Positions 31,785 through 42,653 of a stretch of 64,000 nt of DNA are shown here, piece after piece. Each line of letters begins with the position of its first letter. Position 1 is the first letter of the stretch. The notes beneath the pieces were generated by a model that worked only from the letters and a program-made list of their open reading frames with translations, ran no database searches and was not told where the DNA came from. The position numbers and the translations under genes were made by a program. This stretch comes from Massariosphaeria phaeospora (taxonomy: Eukaryota; Ascomycota; Dothideomycetes; Pleosporales). The DNA is taken from NCBI GenBank assembly GCA_011032825.1, contig JAADJZ010000015.1, forward strand, positions 186,001 through 250,000, given 5' to 3'.

Positions 31785-33349
31785 ATGGCTGCCAGCAGCT
31801 ACTCTGGGCCCGTCATGGTGCAAGAAGCCGCCCCTCCGCCTGCCGTGGACGCGGCGATCAACCCCACGGGTGAGAGCGCGTACGAGGCGGCCACAGCGAA
31901 GACCAGCCACATGTCGGCCGAGCCTGAAAAGGACGACGACGAGGCCGAGGAGTGGGAGTCGACGTCTCTGTACGAGGAGATCCTCGACGAGGCGGGCGGC
32001 TTCGACTACTCGACCGATGGTGAGTCGTCCGCCCACATTGTCCCCCGACGTCGCAATTGACTTGTGGTTATAGGGAAGGACGCGTGTACCGCCGACGAAG
32101 CACGCTTCTACCGAAAGCGCCTGCGCGAAGACGGCGCGAGCCAGTTCGTACTGGACACTATCACCCAGGGCAAGATCAGCGCGCGCAAGCTGTGCACCGC
32201 TTTCGGCGTCAAGATCCCAAAGTTCATGAATGACTTTCCCGATGAATCGTTCTACCAGCTGCTAGGCCTAGCCATCAGCCGCGAATTGAACAAGCGCCTG
32301 CGACTCGAACAGTACAGGAATCTCGACGATGCCGCACAGTTGCTGCGCGAGCGGAAAAACATCATGGTGATCACCGGCGCGGGCATCTCGACCAGCCTCG
32401 GTATTCCCGACTTTCGGTCGAAGAACACGGGATTCTACTCCAAGCTGCTGGAGATGGGCTACGAGGAGCCGGAGCAGGTCTTTGACCTACAGAACTTCGA
32501 CGACGACCCGCGGACCTTCTACAAACTCGCCGGCGACATCATCCCTGATCTGAAGAAGTGGTCTCCTACCCACGAGTTCATTCGACTGTTGCAGGACAAG
32601 GACAAGCTGCTTACAAACTACACCCAGAACATCGATAACGTGGAGTCGCATGCTGGAATACGGAAAGAGAAGCTGATCCAGTGCCACGGATCGTGGGCGG
32701 GCGCGACCTGTCGGAAGTGCAAGTACAAAGTCCCAGGCGAAGAGATTTTCGACGCTGTGCGTGACCGTACGCCTGCCGTATGTACTCAATGCATACAAGA
32801 AATCGCCGCAAACAAATCAGGCATGAAGAGAAAGCGCAGCTCTAATGGTAGTAAGAAGAAGCGAGGTCTAGGTGATGATGACTCGGATTCAGATGGCGCT
32901 TACGATATCCCACAGCCTGGCATCATGAAGCCTGACATAACATTCTTCGGCGAACAGCTTCCCAATGATTTCTTCGACCGACTGAAGGACGTGGACAAAG
33001 ACAAGGTCGATCTTGTCATCGTCATGGGCACCAGCATGAAAGTGGCACCCGTCTCTGAAATCCCCAACTTCCTACCACGGGACGTCCCGCAAATATACAT
33101 ATCTCGAGACGTAAGTTCTTCTGTATTTCTGGGTAGTTGCTTGTCTAACGGATACTTTAGCCCATTCACCACATCAACTTTGACATCAACCTTCTCGGAG
33201 ATTGCGATGTCGTTGTTGCGGAGCTGGCCAGACGCGCGGGCTGGGAGCTCAAGCACCATATGCTTCCCGAGAAGCAAGAAGTCGAAGTCACGATTATCAA
33301 TGAACATGAACATACCCACGGGATCAAGGCTCGGGATTCGGTAGCCTAA
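31785..33349 (+). CDS. sir2: SIR2-type NAD-dependent protein deacetylase
   Basis: Nuclear class I sirtuin that deacetylates histones using NAD+, for heterochromatin silencing. Exons 31785-32019, 32074-33110 and 33161-33349 give 486 aa. An acidic N-terminus (residues 45-75) precedes the SIR2-specific helical region ([17 protein letters not shown]). The Rossmann motif [17 protein letters not shown] lies near 176-192, TQNIDNVE near 260, and the catalytic His in [11 protein letters not shown] near 285. The zinc ribbon is CRKC plus CTQC. Right after the second Cys pair is a basic and acidic insertion ([16 protein letters not shown] then DDDSDSD) that looks like a nuclear localisation signal. The last exon carries the NAD-binding ending ([20 protein letters not shown]). 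Length and N-terminal region fit the Sir2/Hst1 branch rather than Hst2-4. Confidence 0.93.
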
Positions 33350-33892
33350 AGCGGAGCCTTGAATTTCGTCTTCTGCGTAGATATCCATGGCGTTTGGGAA
33401 GCATTGCGTGGCTGTTTTATGGTGTTCAATACGATGGGTTTTGCATGAGGAGCAGTTTTGGGGATCAGGCTTGGGTCCCATGGTTACAAGTACTTGTGGA
33501 ATATGGTAGGTGTTTGGACTCGGATGCGCCATTGGTGGACGACAGCAGTATATGCGCCTCACAAAGGATGGGTCTACAGTAAATATTCTGCTCTTCCATG
33601 AGGATGGGTCTGGCTGTCTGGAGGTATTAGTTATACTCTCTTGGTAGAATCCATTGCCTTGTACAGAGGGAACTGAATCCACCGAACAACATACAGACGA
33701 ATCGAATGACCAGCTGTCTCGAACAATCCATGGATGTCAGGTAGAGTGCAAGTGGAGAATACCCCGGGCCCCGGGGCCGTCCGGCTTTCACGTGTAGGTG
33801 CGCCATACCAAGCATTTTAGGGCTGAACCTGTTCCCCACTACGCGTCGAAGTCGTCGTTCGTCACCAAGCACTCCATCGGCACGCGCCCACC
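33350..33892. other. intergenic region, SIR2 / rpp40
   Basis: About 540 bp between co-directional genes. A minus-strand frame (32900-33682) overlaps the SIR2 3' end but has no family resemblance. A GC palindrome (CCCCGGGCCCCGGGG) lies at 33762-33776. No gene called. Confidence 0.5.
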
Positions 33893-35108
33893 ATGCTCGC
33901 CATGCACCGCAACGACGGCTCCGACACCAAATTCTACTTCTCGCACAGCCTGCTTCCTCGATACATCGATCCGCACAATATCCCCACCAAGAAGAAGCCG
34001 TTCTCCACCTTCGGCGCGCAGCATTTCACACACCGGGTATGATGGAGCGAGTGGAGAGGGACGTGTGTATGTGTAGAATGCTAACTAGACGCATAGTTGG
34101 ATCTAATCCTCCCCGAAGAAGTATTCGAGCTCGTCCGCAACCGACTGGAGGATGAGACTGGGGTGGGCAGGGCGCAGTATGCGCGTGTGTACATGAAGCT
34201 TGGGGAGCTGCTCCAGGGAGATTTCTTCACCGAGTACATCAAGAAGGGTATATATGGCGATACGCACGAGGATGATAGGCTAATGGGTTCTCGCAGGGAA
34301 TATTACGATGCTCTCGGAGGGCCGACCGCTCGTCGATAACGTTTTCTCGCTGTACGAGGGGGTCTTGCGTATAGAGGTTGATAGGCCGACGTATGAGCGG
34401 TGCGGACTGGAGGGCAAGCCTATCGAAGATGGAGGGCGGAAGCACCAGAAGAACCGCTGGGTGATGGAGTTCGACCTGCGTCAACCGAGTATGCTCCATG
34501 GAAAGAAGGGCTTCTCGCGCCTCGAATGGGCGTGCAAGAATGTTCTCGATCAAAGCTTGACTTGGCTCTTCTTCAACTTCAGCCCCACGAGTAGAGAGTC
34601 GCTTCCCGAGGGCAACGAACCGATTTCCACCTATCATCCATTCATACACTCTATCGCACCGGTCACGACTAGCCTGCCGAACGTCCTGGCTCCTGAACTT
34701 ACCGTCGCCGACCTGACGGCCCTCTACGATCAAGAAGACTCGCTCTCCCTCCTCGAGTACCTCAATTTGCTATCTCTCGACTCACCGCGCGTCAACAGCA
34801 CCGATAAGGTCGATGCCTTTCTATCCCGATACGCAGTGCCTGACTTTGACAACGGGGTAGCAGAGAAGAATATGGTGCGGGTGCGATGGCGTGGTTTTAT
34901 CTCGCCACAGTTCGTGCGAGAGCTGTTCCTGACGGTTCGCACCGAGGGTATGAAAGTGAAGAAGGAGGAGCAGGACGGTGACGGTGGGACGAAGAACAAG
35001 CAAGAGAAGAGATGGTTCGCACTGAGTGGTCTGGGATTCGGTGGGCAAAGCGCGTATACCGTCATGCAGTGGGCAGGCAGAGAAACACTGGTCTGGGTGT
35101 GCGAATGA
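33893..35108 (+). CDS. rpp40: RNase P/MRP subunit Rpp40-like
   Basis: Protein subunit of the nuclear RNase P (tRNA 5' processing) ribonucleoprotein. Exons 33893-34036, 34097-34247 and 34297-35108 give 368 aa. Family hallmarks: LLPRYIDPHNIPTKKKPFSTF at the N-terminus, LDLILPEEVFELV, then YMKLGELLQGDFFTEYIKKGN running across the second intron into MLSEGRPLVDNVFSL, which is the most conserved block of Rpp40. The C-terminus (FVRELFLTVRTEG, GFGGQSAYTVMQW) is also typical. Introns are 60 and 49 nt. An upstream frame ending near the ATG hints that some homologs could start earlier with another exon, so the start is the least certain part. Confidence 0.85.
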
Positions 35109-38100
35109 TGCATCCGCCTCCGACTCCGGTCTGAGCCTCGTAGCGGCTCCTGCATTATTGTCTGTTACTGGAAGCTATAAGCGATGATTCTGGAACCATT
35201 GCATTGCGGTATGGCATCGCGGCCGATCCGAAGACCTGGATTGCCTCTTCGTACAACCGCGTGGCAATGCACCCACGAGTCCGTATACCCGGTTACAGCC
35301 TCTCCTATTCTACAGGGAATCGATACGTATTACATGCGTACCAGGAAGAGCTGGGCCGTTCGACGACAGGCTCAGACGACCAGCCTATTTTTACGCTTTC
35401 TTCGCTTATCGATTCCAGAAGCCTCACTCCCCCTCCCCCTCCTCCAAGGGCAACCCACGTGTACGCCCTCTTGACCGGCAGTTGTGCTATTGCTCAGCTG
35501 TCTCGCGTCGCCACCACAGCCACGGCCGACCTCGTGATAAGCGCCCCTTCTCATGCCGGATTCGCATTCCCCCCACATCACACCATGCGGACGCAACCCT
35601 CACGCCTGTATGCACGCACATTTCCTTCACCGGCAACCAGGAACTGCCTATGCAGTGCTGCAGCATATTGCAGCACGTGTTCCCCTTGCATATATTGGAC
35701 CCACCCATCCACACTACATACTACATACTACACCGTACCCGGGCTTCGTAACGTGCAGTGCCGCTCACATCGTGTTGTTCTGGAGGGAATTTGACTTAGC
35801 GGCCCAGCCCGTAAAGGCAGCCCATGGCTAGTTCCGCTGCGGGGCAGTCGTGCTTACGTGCATGGTGGCTTGTGTGTATACTCGGTTCGGTTCGGTTCCT
35901 GAGCTCCTGAGAATGGAGTTGCTTCGTACCTGGTCTACCTCTCTACCGTACCTAGATGCGACTTGCGATGATCGGACCGCTGCGTATTTGCAGGAGCTGA
36001 CTGACCGGCTGAGGAGCCAACCGATCTCTTCAGTATTAGTACCGAGGTGACGCTTGTGCGGACGGGCACTGTGCTTCAGCCCGTGCTAGCGCATCGTATA
36101 TTGTCGGCTGGGCTGGCTGGAGCAAGTGGAGTAGTTACTCGAAATCGAATCGAATCGACGATGCAGACGAAAATCACCATGTATCTTACTGCAACGACGC
36201 CTAAAACCAGTATGTTCCTGTTCAGCCTGGCTTGCTGGTGTAAGTGACAACGAGCGAGCGAGCTAGCTACAAGTCGGAGGTTCGCCGTAGGGCTGCGTGG
36301 ACGCGAGCATGCACGACTGAGCTGGTAGGTAGGGTAGGGTAGAGTAGGGTAGGCAGGTAAAGGCTTCCCGGGAGTCAGTCAAACCCTGACCTGACCTGAC
36401 GCCCTACATCCATACATACATACATACAACCTAGACGAGACGCGCTATATGCCGTGGAGTAATGCTGCTGTGGGACGTATAGTAGGGTAGGTAGGTAGCA
36501 GTCGATCTGGGTTGGGTTCCCTTGCAACGTAGCCGGCGATCTGTATGTATGTATATATGTATGTATGTATGTAATTCAATGACGTAGAACATATGCCGTG
36601 TGTAGCTACATAGCCTCATAGATACTCGTTTCTTTCTTTCTGTGCGTTCTGTCACGTCGTAGTTTCTGGTCTGTTCTGTATGGGCTTTGTCTCTCGCATG
36701 CGCCTCGCCGTTCACGAACTCGTTTTTTCCACACATACCTAGAAAGGATTATACGCTTTGACCCAGCGCTTAGATGGGATGGGATGGGATATGGCGATCG
36801 CTCTCGCTCTCGCAACCAACATACATCAAACACAGGAAATCCCCATACCAACACGAACACTACGGACACCTCCACCAACATTTGCGTCTCCACAGTAAGT
36901 AAAAGCGCACTCCACCCTGTTCCGTTCCACCACCCGCTACACGTGCGCCACAAGGATTCCTTCTACGCTTCGTTTCGTTTCGTTGGCAGGCCAGGCAGGC
37001 CAGCGTCTCCGGGGTCAGATCAAGTCAAGTCTAGAGGCTGACATAGTTTAGTTTAGTTTAGTTTAGTGTAGAGGAATTCTCCGACGCTGTCAGCACTGCA
37101 TCTACTTAGCCTCCAGCGGCTGGCTCGTGTTGGAGTCATCGTAGTCGTAATTCGTCACGGACATGGCCTGCTGCCTGCATGCATGCATGCATGTATGTAT
37201 GTCGCTGGTTTTGAAACATGTATGTATGTATGTACCGTGCCTGCCTATCGACACGAGGTCGATCGGCTATGAGTGAGTGAGTGGGTGAGTGAGAAAGGGT
37301 GCTCGTGTACTGGACAGGGGAGGGCGAGCGAGAGGTATAGTATGCTATGCTATGCCGTGCGTGGCTTTTGGCAAGGGAGGGGAGGGGAGGGAAGGGGGGG
37401 ATGCTTGTTGGGCCACGTGTGTGTGTGGTGGGGTGGTAGGGTGTAGCGAATTGAACTGAGTGGATGTCTGGAATATAGTGTAAAAGGAGAGACGAGAGAA
37501 GTGAGTAGGTAGGTAGGCTAAGGGACTGGATTGGATTGCCATTCAGTCAATGCTGCGTGCCGACTTCCGCGCCGTGCAGTACCGCACCGTACCGTACCGT
37601 CTCGTGTGTGAAAGGATGGAGATGAATCATAAGCCGCATGACATCGTGTATAGCTCGCTTTGCTGTGCTGGGGAATAGAACAGGTGGGCAGTATCTTGGC
37701 TTTGACTTCAACTGAAGATGTTGTTGGCATTACCGTAGGTCCACTACTAACGTAGCAGACAGAAGGTTATTGCGAGAAGGAAGCGCTGATGTTGATAGAG
37801 AGGGAAGGCAAATAATCAGCGTTGAGGTGGGCACGAGGTGTCGTCAGCGCGTACAGCTAGCTAGCTAGCTACACGAGTGCAACCATGGTAGCGAACTCTC
37901 AACGCATCTACTTACACTCAACATGAAACCCCGCTCAACTCAAACTCAAACTCCCCTCTATCTCGCACACACACCCAACTCCAACCCCACAATACATACT
38001 CCGTAGTCCCGTCTCCACATATTGTAACCGCACGCCCCTTCCTTGACAACCGCCTCGCCCGCACGCCCTCGCCGGCCCGCCGGACAGCGGGGCCGAAGGA

Positions 38101-39212
38101 CCCCCACCCGCCGCAATGGTTCCCTTCGGCTACCCGTGCAAAACGCAAACGCACACGTGCAAGCGTGACGAGAAACCCTGTGGCGCTTGTGGCGGCGCCG
38201 GGAACACGAGCGTGGCTTGGGCTTGGGCTTGTACGACGGCGACGGCGCTTCGGGCCCGACTTTGACTTTGCTTACATTGTCAAAAAGACTTAGGGGTACA
38301 TGGGCGATCGGTGAAGGAGTGAGGTAGGGTAGGTGCGGAGGAGACGGCTGCAGCCGTCGTTTTCGCGGCGCGAGATGTGTTGTATTGTATGTATTATGTT
38401 ATGCTGTAATGCGGCGCGGTGCGGAACGGGAGGGACCGGTGAGCGTGGTTTGGTTTGGTTTGGTTTAGTGTTTGGTGTTTGGTGGCGCCGGACGTCCGGG
38501 GCGCAGGTGGTGGCTGCAGTGCGGCTGGAAGAGAAGTGGGACTGGGCGGAACGGAGCACGAGACGGGGCGTTCTTTTGAGCTAGGTAGGTAGACGAGGGG
38601 CGGAGTGTGGTGGGGGTGATGTTCTGTTTTACTTGGACGGCATGGGATGGGACGGGACGGCATGGGACGTAAGCTACGCTACGCTACCTACACGGCCGGT
38701 ATTGTAGAAGACCCTTGTTCACGTAGATGCTACCTACGAGGGTGTTGCCAGTCCGAGAACACGTACCGACAGAAGCAGGGCAGGGCAAGGTCATGCACCG
38801 TGCGGATGAGGCTACAGTACTGCGTCGTTAGTTGGGCATGTGTTGGCGCCTATAATGGAACGCGGGCTAGATAGATAGGCTGATAGATAGATAGATAGCT
38901 AGAGAGATATGCGAGTGAGATGGTTATGCATGGCATGGCATGGCCCAGGGTACGGCAGCTGGGTCCGAAGCGCTCGGAGCTGGAGGGGGTTGCACTACAG
39001 CGAGTACGTATTGTTCTTCCGAATGTTTAGCAGGGGCTTTAGTGGCATGGATCAGCAAATAGTGGTATTTGGAAGTTTTATATATTTCTGGACTTGGAGA
39101 CTACATGAGACGGACATGAGATGGACTACTATCCACGCGTACACTTTCGAGCTTCGAGTTTGATGAGACTTGGAATAGAAGATCACGAGGAGATGATTTG
39201 ATGACTGCAGAA
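35109..39212. other. 4.1-kb gene-free stretch rich in microsatellites
   Basis: No frame here has recognisable protein features; the longest (35204-35794) is Pro/Thr/Ser-rich and unlike its neighbours. Simple repeats are dense: TATG runs at 36541-36573 and 37190-37235, GTTTA at 37046-37068, TAGG and CGTACC-type runs, GGTTT at 38445-38466, and GATA/TAGA at 38869-38904. Many short near-palindromes of the CTAGCTAG type are present. It probably contains UTRs at each end and otherwise non-coding sequence; an unrecognised ncRNA cannot be excluded. Confidence 0.6.
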
Positions 39213-40471
39213 TTAGATCCTGCCGGGTCCGATATGCCCGCCGATGTTCCTGCATGCTGTAAGCGACGCACTTGGTGTCACTGTCGTAGTCCGCGTGAAG
39301 GTGGCGCGGATCGTAATCGTGCTTGTCGTTGTCGTGTAGCCAAACGTAAGCTGCGTCTTGGTCGGAGTTGGCAGCGTCACCGTTTTGGTGTAGACGCCCG
39401 AGTAGACAGTGACAGGCGGTAGCCTCGACGTTGTGGTCGTGGTGGCTAGCGCCGACTCAGTCGTGGTAAGCGGTGGAGCAGTATACGTCGACGTCGCACT
39501 GGCAGGCGTCGCGGCAGTGACCGTGATGGTGGGCGCGTCCGGAGCACGCTCGTCCAGGGGCGCGGCTGGGGACTGGGCCTTCTGGTCACGCCGGAGTTTG
39601 GCTGCGGCGATTCTTGCACGTGCATACTCGACATCGACTGCACGGTCTCGCTGCATGTATCTGTGGAACTTGAGTGCCCCTGTAGGAGTCTCCAACGCGG
39701 CGGGGTGAATCAGGGTTGGCGAGTAGGTGCATGGCTTATCAGGGCGACCAGGACCTGCAGTAGTGCAGGTTGCGGTAACGGTTTTGGTCAGAGTGGTGAG
39801 TTCAGGCTTGATGGTGAATTTTGTCCGAGTGAAAAGCTTCGTGGAGGTGGTGGTGACCGGGGCGGGAGTCACAGTCTTGGTCAAGGCGGCAGTTGATGAA
39901 GGAATAGTGAAGGTGGCTGTTGGGCCGACAGTGGATGTTATCGTGAAGGTAGATGTAGATGTGGCGGTTATCACCGGAGTAGTCGTGACATTGAAAGTAA
40001 CAGTAGCCGTAACAGTGCTCGTAGCCTGGGGGCCAGCGTCGATGGAGAGATCTTACTTGAGTCAGGACAGGTGAGGCGCAGACTCAGGCGGAACATACCT
40101 CGTTGCCAAGCAAATGGATTGCCATCATCATTGTTGCCCAATATCAAGATGATGTATTCGCCTGATGTCATCTGGTTCTTGAGGATTGGACAGGTCGACA
40201 GCTTGGGATCGTTCTCTGGGACGGTGCCAATCTGAGAGCAGAGGCTTTCGTCCCCGCTCGGATCCACAAGAAGGACATCGGCAAGATCATCATTGCATCC
40301 TCTAAAGGTTGAGACGCATGTGAACTGCTCGTTTGACAAAGTGTTGATGAAGTAATGGCCTTCATCGACAAAGTCCACACCGTAGGAGTAGCATACCGAG
40401 TTTGGATCGGCAGCAGCCAAAGCAAACAGGGCTGCAATTGCCGGGAGAGAAAGCAGATGACGGGACAACAT
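39213..40471 (-). CDS. secreted Thr-rich protein of unknown function (splice junction unresolved)
   Basis: Exon 1 from 40471: signal peptide of about 21 residues (MLSRHLLSLPAIAALFALAAA), then a Cys-containing globular region (VCYSYGVDFVDEGHYFINTL, FTCVSTFRGCNDDLADVLLV, LILGNNDDGNPFAWQR). Exon 2 (from about 40025) encodes a long Thr/Ser/Val-rich stretch (TVTATVTFNVTTTP) with later Pro/Thr repeats and ends at 39213, about 395 aa in all. Canonical borders exist (GTATGT after 40099, CCCCCAG before 40025, intron 73 nt), but joining them puts exon 2 one base out of frame. The alternative donor GTAAGA at 40056 has the same phase problem and leaves a 31-nt intron. Both flanking frames look genuinely coding, so I keep one gene with an uncertain middle. 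Extracellular or wall location is likely; the role is unknown. Confidence 0.6.
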
Positions 40472-42653
40472 GGCGGTGTCGTATATGGAAGTAGAAAGGA
40501 TCTGTCAATGATTGTGTGATGATCGGAGGGGATACCTTGACAGCGAAAGACGTCGGCAGACGGCTCTTTTGTATGCCATCGTGATCAAGGCGCCGCGCAA
40601 GTGCAGTGTCTCGCTAACACGGCGTCCTTGCTACGCTCCTGGCCCGAACTTCGATGGAATAGACCGGTCTCCAGATGGCTTGGAGGAGTGCGGTTCGTCG
40701 TGGTCCAGGCAGATCCTCGCGTAGCCGTCCACCAAACGGTGAGCTCACCATGAGCTCCATCTAGGGCCAACCCGCGCCACGGAGAAGAGGGCGTATGGCA
40801 GTGCGCGGCAAGACATGGCGAGGTGGACGTGTGGTGTGCACAGTGACGCTGCAGGTGAGTATTGAGGCAACTCGGGTAAGCAGCCAATGGGCCCGCAGCA
40901 CACCCCTGCAACGCCTTCTCGTGTACTTCGACAACCCAATTTTAGAGTCCTCCTCTTCTCTTCCATCCCATCCCGTTCCGCCTGCCGCTCCACCAGCTCG
41001 CAAAACATCTGACACGGCGGCCGCTTTGACGATGTGCCTGATACGCGCTCGTGTTGGGGCTTTGGCCATCGGCGCCGCATCACAGCAGACTCCGTTCAGC
41101 CCCAATGACGCTGACGACCGACCGCTTCAGCTACTGCATGCAAGCTCGAGAGTCGAGAACACCAGCCGCCGCTAAGGGCCGTACCCTTTTCGTGATCGCT
41201 GCTAGGATCCCGAAGTCCTGTCTTGGCCAGTCTTGTTCGCTACTTCGCCCGCAAGGGTCCGGAACGATAGGCCATCCGCCTCGTGATCGACTCCACCTCC
41301 CGGGTCAGGGTCCCGTTCAATGCTTCTACTCTACGCTACTGTCTACACGGCATGAGTACGAGAGCACCGCATGCCACGTCTTCCATGAAAGAAGATAGGC
41401 AATCGTTCCGAAAACGAACACTCCAAGCTCAAAGAGTGGGTCAGCTTCACCATTGTAGACAATGGCACTCAGAAACAATCACCACAGTCAAGAAGAAGAA
41501 ATGACAACCCACTAACTACCTGTTTGTGCTGGTGCCTCAGTACCCGCTCAGGTACCATCGGGTGACGCCTGTCTGCGGTATCGGTGTAGCGCTTGGCACC
41601 TGTCTGCGGAGTCATACGGAGTCTGCCATTTCTGGACTTACTTCTTGCTACCCCGTTTTCTCAAAGACGCTAGCTTGGCAGTGCCCTGTTGTTGGATTTC
41701 CATCTACAGACCCCCATGAGAGTAGGAGGCGTAGTCTTACATCGAGGTCTTAGCATCAGTTTACATCTGTCCCGTCGATGGGTTGTTCCAATTATGGCCC
41801 CTTCAGCTTCCGAACGTATTCTCTTCGAATGACTCTATAAGCTTTTTGGGTAACACACATTCAGGGTACACCACCAGTGCGGCCTGTCCACGCGTTCTAG
41901 CTGCGCCGAACGGCTTACCGAACTTCGGAAAGGATGCTCCTAGGCTTGTGGGGTCCGTCCTCAATACACGCCGCATACTGCACCGAGGTGATATCTGACG
42001 AGGTTGCAGAAGATCCACCGGCCAGGTTCAAGCCCGCATATGGCTTTCGCTTCCCATACCCAAACCGAGTCTATCCAGAGACTCGTCACAAGCGCCTCGC
42101 ATTTTCCCAGGCACTCCCACATGTCAGCCACGTTTTAACCCTACCAGCAGACTCCGGGCTGGAATCGCCACCAACCTTCCCCTGCTATAGTCTAAGCTGA
42201 GTGGCCTTACCATCAAGCTGTATCCATGCCATCCTCGTGGACGACGATCTCAAAATAGATAGTACCTCGGTCGAATGGACTAGTGTCAGGAACGATGAGT
42301 GAAAGCTGCCTATTCTGACCGGAATACAAGGACCGCTCTAGTTTGTTTCTCTAGCAAGGCAATATTGGTCATGCGGCATCCTTCAGCGTATGCATCCCGT
42401 TCTCGCCGACCTGGAGTTCTATCCTCTAGCCGAGGGCATGCGTCTGCTTTCCCTTGTCTCTGAAAACGCCACCTTGACACCCTCAGGGGAAAATAGGGCC
42501 CTCCGAGGTAGGCCCCTGAAGCTCGTTTAGCCTCAGTGATATGAATATATATCCTCCACACATTCTCTACCTTTGACTTCTTCAGATTGACTGGTGTTCG
42601 GTCACTCTGCTGCCTATATTACTAGCTACTCATATCGATAGCTCTCTTTCACA
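40472..42653. other. 2.2-kb intergenic region upstream of the laccase gene
   Basis: Lies between divergent genes. Short frames (up to 126 codons) on both strands have no domain-like features. An imperfect short repeat is seen at 41568-41613 (GCCTGTCTGCGG and CACCTGTCTGCGG). The laccase promoter at the right end contains TATATAT at 42546. Confidence 0.5.
42546..42552 (+). promoter_or_regulatory. probable TATA element of the laccase gene
   Basis: TATATAT, about 100 bp upstream of the ATG at 42654. Position and composition fit a core promoter. Confidence 0.35.

Noticed and set aside
32900..33682. 260-codon minus-strand frame over the SIR2 3' end
   Set aside because: Half of it is antisense to conserved SIR2 sequence, and the rest lacks any recognisable motif or splice pattern.
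35204..35794. 196-codon plus-strand frame in the gene-free stretch
   Set aside because: Pro/Thr/Ser/Arg-rich with no domain, signal peptide or supporting exons; overlapping frames are equally open.
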